Assembly: GCA_937873805.1 (NCBI GenBank)
Contig: CALMWO010000041.1
Span: forward strand, 1 to 9,652
From: an uncultured Hyphomonadaceae bacterium
GTDB taxonomy: Bacteria; Pseudomonadota; Alphaproteobacteria; Caulobacterales; Hyphomonadaceae
Length of the DNA: 9,652 bases
Reading direction: 5' to 3'
Positions 5,935 to 9,652 of the stretch are shown piece after piece. The stretch's first letter is position 1. The number at the start of each line of letters is the position of its first letter. Both the position numbers and the translations under genes were made by a program. A model generated the notes under the pieces. It was given only the letters and a program-made list of their open reading frames with translations. It was not told the DNA's origin and did not search any database.

Positions 5935-7590
5935 TCAGGGGGCGGCGGCTCTATCCGTTCCCGTGGCTCGCGCCGCTTCGATGCGCGTTTCCAGGCTTGC
6001 TCGCTCGGCTTCGCTCTTCGACGCCCACCAGGCCGGCAGGTCGGAATTGGCGACCGGCAGTACCCAGTCCTTGTAGGTCGCCATCTGCGCTTGTGGGAAA
6101 CTGCCGGGCTGTCCGCGCAGATATCGGTCGAAGAATCCCCGCACGAATTCGTTCTGTGCGCCGATCATCACATCGCTCGGCGTCGATCCAAACAACGGAT
6201 CGCGCAAAGGCGATCGGATAAAAAGCGAAAAGTCCGACAGGCCAAGATGCTGCGAGCCCTTCAGCTGCACGCGGTGAATATCCTTGTGCGTGCCCGCCGT
6301 CGCGATGCGCTCGTAGGAAAACTCGTTGAAGCCGCGTGGCGTCGCAGGCGGCTCACGCTCAACCGTGCGATATGAATTGTTCTGATCCGAATGGAACATC
6401 ATGAACGGCACAGGCATGTCAGCATTGAAAGCGGTGAACTGGAAATCGCCTCCGTCGAGATTGATCCCCGCCGCGCAGCGCTTGTCGATCATGCAGAGCG
6501 TGCCTGTCGTCGCTCCGCCGAATGACATGCCCATCTCGCCCACCCGCGTCAGATCGCTTGCAGCTGCGATCTGGGCAATCGGCTCCGGCACAGCACCCTT
6601 CTGAAGCTGGTCGTGCAGGAACAGGCGATCCAGCACCCAGGCGCGCGCACTTGCGACGACGGTGCGATCCATCCGCGCCGCAGCCTGCGTGCGATATTCG
6701 ATGTGACCGCCGATCCGCTCATCCAGCGTCAAGCCGCCAAGCGCCCGCGCCTGTGGCCGGTTGGCGCCCTCGTCCGGCGTATTGCGCACCATCTCGTTGA
6801 TCGCGGGATCGAATGGAATGACGTCGCCATTCAGGAACAACGTCGCCGAAGAATCCGACGTATGCTGTACGGAGAAAACCACATAGCCGTGGCTAGCCAG
6901 ATCCTCCATCAGCGCCGTGTTCTGGCCAAGGAAGGACGTGTAGCCATGGCTGTAAAACACCACCGGCAATCTTGCTGCGCCAGCCATCAGAGGTGCGTCT
7001 TCCCATGAATTCGTCTGCACGTGTTTCACGTAGGCGAAGAACTGCGGAAACCCCACTGCCTCACCCATCGTTCGGGCCGTCGTCTCGGATTCGCGTTGTG
7101 TGAAATAAGGCCGCTGGTGCAGCCCGCTCGTATCCCCCGCCGGATACCAAACGCGCACCAGCAACCGCCGCGGCGCGCCCGCCGGCGCGTTGAACAGGCC
7201 GGGCCGGCTCGCGTCAGCCAGCTCGAATGTGCGTACGCCCACGGCATACTCGCCCGAAGGCTTCGGCAACTGGAACACGGGAAACATCACGATCGCCGCA
7301 ACCGGCCCCAGGGCCATCAGCGTGAACAGCGTTCCCGAAACGAAGGGGATTCCGCGCGCGCGATCTGTCCGGCGCAACCGATTGACCAGCAGCACGGCCA
7401 GCACAACGGCGGCAAAGCCCGCGCCCGCCAACGCCTGCCACCTGTCATCAAGGAAGCCCGCCACGCCCGCCAGCAGCATGACGCTTGTCGATACCAGCAA
7501 CACGATCGGCCGTCGCGGCATGCGGCGAACCCACCAGGCGAGAAGAAAGACTGCCAGCGCCGCCAGCAGCAGAATGTCGGTAAGCGTCAT
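5935..7590 (-). CDS. Membrane-anchored PAF-acetylhydrolase-like alpha/beta hydrolase
   Basis: The 551-residue product has three or four hydrophobic segments at about 4-20, 28-47, 54-70 and 86-106. A large alpha/beta-hydrolase domain from about 115 to 510 resembles PAF acetylhydrolase (lipoprotein-associated phospholipase A2). The nucleophile elbow is GMSFGG (Ser356), the acid is Asp379 (INLDGG) and the histidine is His448 (KGSQHLGLSDFSLF). Order, spacing and the words GxSFGGAT and GSxH...DF match the human PAF-AH family. The oxyanion strand is VVFYSHGYTSF (His215-Gly216). Such enzymes cleave short or oxidised sn-2 acyl chains from phospholipids. If the hydrophobic segments insert, the catalytic domain is tethered to the inner membrane; which side it faces is not clear. 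ATG 7590 has GGGA eight bases upstream. The gene lies 79 bases after the kinase stop and 10 before the PagL-like gene. Substrate unproven. Confidence 0.88.
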   Translation of the reverse strand: MTLTDILLLAALAVFLLAWWVRRMPRRPIVLLVSTSVMLLAGVAGFLDDRWQALAGAGFAAVVLAVLLVNRLRRTDRARGIPFVSGTLFTLMALGPVAAIVMFPVFQLPKPSGEYAVGVRTFELADASRPGLFNAPAGAPRRLLVRVWYPAGDTSGLHQRPYFTQRESETTARTMGEAVGFPQFFAYVKHVQTNSWEDAPLMAGAARLPVVFYSHGYTSFLGQNTALMEDLASHGYVVFSVQHTSDSSATLFLNGDVIPFDPAINEMVRNTPDEGANRPQARALGGLTLDERIGGHIEYRTQAAARMDRTVVASARAWVLDRLFLHDQLQKGAVPEPIAQIAAASDLTRVGEMGMSFGGATTGTLCMIDKRCAAGINLDGGDFQFTAFNADMPVPFMMFHSDQNNSYRTVEREPPATPRGFNEFSYERIATAGTHKDIHRVQLKGSQHLGLSDFSLFIRSPLRDPLFGSTPSDVMIGAQNEFVRGFFDRYLRGQPGSFPQAQMATYKDWVLPVANSDLPAWWASKSEAERASLETRIEAARATGTDRAAAP

Positions 7591-7669
7591 GAATCAGATC
7601 CCGCACCACACCGGGCAGGACCGTCCAACGTTCATAAGGCAAGCTCAAGGCTGACGACGCGGAAAGCAG

Positions 7670-8665
7670 CTATGTCACGCCATACATTCGGCCGGACGCG
7701 CTGTAGCGCATCGTGCAGACTAGACCTTCACGCCGGAAATCCAGCGTCACGACACCGTCCAGTTCGTGCGTAAGTCCGGCCTCCAGTACGTGCGACCCAA
7801 ACCCACGCCGCGTAGGCGGGTCGACAGGGGGGCCGCCCAGCTCCAGCCATACGATCTCGATCACTTCCGGCTGCAGCGAGCGGTCGATGGTCCAGGTCAC
7901 GCCCACCGCGCCGCCCGGAGCAGACAGCGCCCCATATTTTGCCGCGTTGGTCACCAGCTCATGGAAAGCCAGATTGAGCGCCACTGCTGTCTCGGCATTC
8001 AGCCTGACCGGCGGTCCCGCGATTTCGAGCCGCCAGTCAGCCGCATAAGGGTCGAGCGTCCGCCCGATCACATCCTTCAGCATGGCTCCTTCCCAGGAGT
8101 TTTCCGTGAGAAGGTCATGCGCCTTGGCAAGCGCCCGTACACGCGCATTGAGAGCGGCCATGAACGCGACAGGGTTGTCCGTTGTCCGATGCGTCTGCAG
8201 CGCGAGCGATTGCACGATTGCCAGCGTGTTCTTCACACGGTGGTTGAGTTCCGCGACCAGGCTGCGCTGGCGCTCCTCTGCACGCTTCCTGTCGGTGATC
8301 TCAAGCGACACGCCCTGCGCCCGCACAGGCACGCCATTGTCGTCGTAATCGGCCCGCCCGCGCACGAGTATCCACACAGTCTCGCCGTCCGGCCGAATAA
8401 CGCGATACTCCACTTCCAGATCCTGCTGCGCCGCCAGTGCGCGGCCGATCAGCTTCTCGCGCAGCTTGCGGTCGTCCGGGTGGATCAGACGGAGAAGGTC
8501 ATCATTGGTCATCGGCTGGGACACCGGCCAGCCGTAATCCTTCCGGCAGAGTTCCGATGTCGTCAGCGCGTTGGTCGCAAAGTCGATTGCCCATGTCCCC
8601 ATCCGCGCAGCCTGCAGCGCTACCTCTAGCTGCTGTTCGGTCTGGCGCAGGATGCTATCGCTCAT
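7670..8665 (-). CDS. PAS-domain sensor histidine kinase, HWE family
   Basis: A 331-residue soluble kinase with no membrane segment. A short coiled N-terminus (1-18) is followed by a PAS fold at about 18-128 (AARMGTWAIDF, then IHPDDRKLRE, EVEYRVIRPDGETVWI and QGVSLEITDRKRAEE), and then an HWE kinase core. The phospho-accepting His142 is in ELNHRVKN. The N-box is FHELVTNAAKYGALS (Glu236, Asn240), the defining WxE is IVWLE (Trp273, Glu275), and RRGFGS is the G-box. HWE kinases are abundant in alphaproteobacteria and several feed the PhyR/EcfG general stress response. The PAS lacks the flavin-binding cysteine motif of LOV domains, so its ligand is unknown. The ATG overlaps the receiver stop (ATGA), giving translational coupling to its probable partner. 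A 287-codon plus-strand frame over it is a shadow. Confidence 0.94.
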   Translation of the reverse strand: MSDSILRQTEQQLEVALQAARMGTWAIDFATNALTTSELCRKDYGWPVSQPMTNDDLLRLIHPDDRKLREKLIGRALAAQQDLEVEYRVIRPDGETVWILVRGRADYDDNGVPVRAQGVSLEITDRKRAEERQRSLVAELNHRVKNTLAIVQSLALQTHRTTDNPVAFMAALNARVRALAKAHDLLTENSWEGAMLKDVIGRTLDPYAADWRLEIAGPPVRLNAETAVALNLAFHELVTNAAKYGALSAPGGAVGVTWTIDRSLQPEVIEIVWLELGGPPVDPPTRRGFGSHVLEAGLTHELDGVVTLDFRREGLVCTMRYSASGRMYGVT

Positions 8666-9048
8666 GTCCTGTCCGTGACCGCCCGCTCCAGCACGCGCCC
8701 GAGCTCGGCCGGATCGATGGGCTTGATGAGGATCGCGAAGGGATGGTCTTCGTTGATCCGCGCGATGGTCGGCCCCTCACTCGATCCGGTGATGTAGATG
8801 ATGCGGGTGTCGATCTCCTTGCAGATCTCGATCGCCGCATCGATCCCGTCCTTGCCGCCCTCAAGGCGCACGTCCATCAGGATGCAGTCCGGCTTCAGCC
8901 TCAAGGCTTCTTCGACAGCTCCTGCCGCAGACTTCGCCGTGCCGCAGACTTCAAAGCCGTGCGCTTCGGACCAGATTTTCAGGAATTCGACGATCAGGAA
9001 CTGATCGTCGACAATGAGCACACGACCCTTGGCGCCGCCCGTCTCCAT
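8662..9048 (-). CDS. Stand-alone response-regulator receiver domain
   Basis: The 128-residue product is one receiver domain with no output domain, so it probably acts by protein contact or as a phosphate sink. Key residues are the acidic pair Asp14-Asp15 (VLIVDDQ), the phospho-accepting Asp59 (CILMDVRLEGG), Thr87 (IIYITGSSE) and Lys109 (AILIKPID), all in standard positions. The ATG at 9048 was chosen because GGAG lies five bases upstream; the in-frame TTG at 9063 would add five residues and lacks a site. The stop overlaps the kinase start by four bases. Single-receiver plus HWE-kinase pairs, such as LovR-LovK in Caulobacter, tune the general stress response, and this pair has the same logic. 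Its beta-4 region reads YITGSS, not the FATG(G/Y) motif of the best-studied stand-alone stress regulators. Partnership with the kinase is inferred from overlap. Confidence 0.93.
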   Translation of the reverse strand: METGGAKGRVLIVDDQFLIVEFLKIWSEAHGFEVCGTAKSAAGAVEEALRLKPDCILMDVRLEGGKDGIDAAIEICKEIDTRIIYITGSSEGPTIARINEDHPFAILIKPIDPAELGRVLERAVTDRT

Positions 9049-9114
9049 CCCGTCTCCGATCAAAGGCTCGTCGGCACGAGCCGCAAGCTACAAGACACAA
9101 AGCTAATTGATGAC

Positions 9115-9149
9115 GTTTCCCCGCGCCAGCGGTGGGTTTCCGTGGAAAC
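9115..9149. repeat. GTTTCC repeats upstream of the two-component genes
   Basis: GTTTCC occurs at 9115-9120 and 9136-9141, exactly 21 bases apart, or two helical turns. The second copy is followed after two bases by its inverse, GGAAAC (9144-9149), making the palindrome GTTTCC-GT-GGAAAC. The group lies 67 to 101 bases upstream of the receiver ATG, a natural place for an operator. No binding protein can be named. Confidence 0.4.
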
Positions 9150-9216
9150 TCTGCACCATGGGGCAGAAAATCTGGCGGTGAAGGTGGAAGTGCCAGAAGT
9201 GAGCTAAAACAGCAAA

Positions 9217-9266
9217 ATAGCGCGCTTAAGCGTCGAAACTCGACCCGTTTAGTTTCAAAGCGCTAT
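9217..9266. repeat. Nested inverted repeat A
   Basis: An outer pair ATAGCGC (9217-9223) and GCGCTAT (9260-9266) encloses an inner pair GAAACT (9235-9240) and AGTTTC (9251-9256) with a 10-base loop. The outer arm extends with one bulge (CTT against AAG). As RNA it would form a two-step hairpin; as DNA it could be an operator. No U-run follows on either strand, so a terminator is unlikely. Confidence 0.45.
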
Positions 9267-9328
9267 GGTTTGAACGCCTAATCGCATTCACCACTCGTGT
9301 ATATCGCCGTGGCATCGATTTCACCGTT

Positions 9329-9365
9329 AACCTTTTGGACGCCCCATTCCGGGGCCTAGAAGGTT
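9329..9365. repeat. Nested inverted repeat B, just before the short plus-strand frames
   Basis: An outer pair AACCTT (9329-9334) and AAGGTT (9360-9365) encloses a GC-rich inner pair GCCCC (9341-9345) and GGGGC (9351-9355) with the 5-base loop ATTCC. It ends 25 bases before the ATG at 9391. It could be a leader hairpin. A weak promoter reading is TTGGAC (9335-9340), 16 bases, TAGAAG (9357-9362). Confidence 0.45.
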
Positions 9366-9390
9366 CGCAGATGAAGCGAGCGGAGCGCAC

Positions 9391-9486
9391 ATGGTGCGGG
9401 TACTGGTGAAGGTGGACGTAAACGTTGCCGCTATCGCGCGGTGGCTTGTGCTAGGATTCATAGTGGCACTGAATATGCCCGCGTAA
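9391..9486 (+). CDS. Possible 31-residue hydrophobic small protein
   Basis: An ATG with GGAG five bases upstream opens 31 codons: MVRVLVKVDVNVAAIARW, then LVLGFIVALNMPA. Residues from about 16 to 29 are hydrophobic and long enough for a short membrane-associated helix. The good ribosome site is the main support. Against it, the frame is very short, two other short frames overlap it (one on each strand), and I recognise no family. It ends 19 bases before the next small frame, so the two could be co-transcribed. Confidence 0.35.
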   Translation: MVRVLVKVDVNVAAIARWLVLGFIVALNMPA

Positions 9487-9505
9487 GTTATTGTCGGCGG
9501 TTCAC

Positions 9506-9631
9506 ATGAGTTGGGAAGATTCTCCCGATTACGGCGGGAAGCCGCCCTCTCGGAAAACCTTCTTCGCTATTGCTGCGATATGCGTTGCGTTCGTTTTGGC
9601 GATGGCTTGGGGCTACGGTGTGTTTCGCTGA
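9506..9631 (+). CDS. Probable 41-residue single-pass membrane protein
   Basis: The ATG at 9506 opens 41 codons. A polar, Pro-rich N-terminus (MSWEDSPDYGGKPPSRK, residues 1-17) leads into one strong hydrophobic helix at about 19-35 (FFAIAAICVAFVLAMAW) and a short end, GYGVFR. This layout, with basic residues directly before the helix, is that of a real small bitopic protein, and the Trp-Glu-Asp/Pro-Asp-Tyr start does not look random. The ribosome site is weak (GGCGG, six bases upstream); TTG at 9491 is an alternative start. It is the only gene besides the preceding short frame that is read rightward in the window. I do not recognise the family and give no function. Downstream context is outside the window. 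Confidence 0.55.
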   Translation: MSWEDSPDYGGKPPSRKTFFAIAAICVAFVLAMAWGYGVFR

Positions 9632-9652
9632 AGATTAGCTAGCAGCGCGCCA

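Larger units (their letters stand above)
9049..9652. other. 604-base region without a long gene, upstream of the two-component pair
   Basis: No reading frame above 60 codons here looks real; the end of a plus-strand frame antisense to the receiver reaches 9207 and is a shadow. Base composition falls to about 50% GC in 9181-9360, against roughly 60% or more in the genes. The region should hold the promoter of the leftward receiver-kinase operon (within about 9049-9160), and, if the short plus-strand frames are real, a rightward promoter too. I could not identify a convincing -35/-10 pair for either. I looked for the EcfG stress promoter (GGAAC, 16-17 bases, CGTT) and found only imperfect GGAAAC words. 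Repeats and short frames are listed separately. Confidence 0.6.

Noticed and set aside
7766..8629. 287-codon plus-strand open frame
   Set aside because: It is antisense to the HWE kinase, whose motifs are all intact. Its own translation has no domain or signal and a composition typical of shadow frames.
7670..8665. LOV-type photoreceptor kinase (LovK)
   Set aside because: Layout and partner are similar, but the PAS domain lacks the conserved cysteine motif that binds flavin.
9115..9149. EcfG (general stress sigma factor) promoter
   Set aside because: The GGAAAC words on the minus strand are not GGAAC, and no CGTT lies 16-17 bases downstream.
9190..9206. Sigma-54 promoter on the minus strand starting TGGCAC
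   Set aside because: The TTGC element is missing at the required distance.
9329..9461. 45-codon minus-strand frame antisense to the first small plus-strand frame
   Set aside because: It has no ribosome site and a Thr/Ser-rich, low-information translation.
1..9652. Mobile element, prophage, CRISPR array or riboswitch
   Set aside because: No transposase, integrase, regular repeat-spacer array, attachment duplication next to the tRNA, or known riboswitch core was seen.

Overview
The window reads as chromosomal DNA of a GC-rich alphaproteobacterium, most likely from the Caulobacterales/Hyphomonadaceae side of the class. This rests on gene order and protein style, not on a database search. The order RNase D-like exonuclease, lptC, lptA, lptB, rpoN, all on the minus strand, is the well-known alphaproteobacterial arrangement. 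An HWE-family histidine kinase beside a stand-alone receiver also fits the class. I see no insertion sequence, phage gene, CRISPR array or integration scar.

Region 1 (1-2669, minus) holds the LPS-transport genes lptC, lptA and lptB in tight succession, followed by the start of rpoN (sigma-54), which runs off the left edge. Region 2 (2747-4611, minus) has the short DEDDy 3'-5' exonuclease and a thiolase. A tRNA-Leu(CAG) with its own promoter-like sequence lies at 4681-4765. Region 3 (4882-7590, minus) is a compact set of three envelope or lipid genes: a membrane-anchored PAF-acetylhydrolase-like lipase, a PagL-like lipid A deacylase and a small exported two-cysteine protein. Region 4 (7670-9048, minus) is a two-component pair, receiver then HWE kinase, joined by an ATGA overlap. 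Every confident gene is on the minus strand, so regions 4 and 3 could be read as one transcript: receiver, kinase, lipase, deacylase, exported protein. The only gap of note is 79 bases between the kinase and the lipase.

Region 5 (9049-9652) has no long gene and is clearly less GC-rich, about 50% in 9181-9360. It holds GTTTCC repeats upstream of the two-component pair, two nested inverted repeats, and two very short plus-strand reading frames. The second, 41 codons long, looks like a genuine small single-pass membrane protein.

The common theme is the cell envelope: LPS export on the left, and lipid A or phospholipid hydrolysis on the right beside a sensor pair. The candidate for something undescribed is the sensor plus lipid-hydrolase cluster, with the divergent small membrane proteins beside it. 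The functional link between these parts is inferred from position only.
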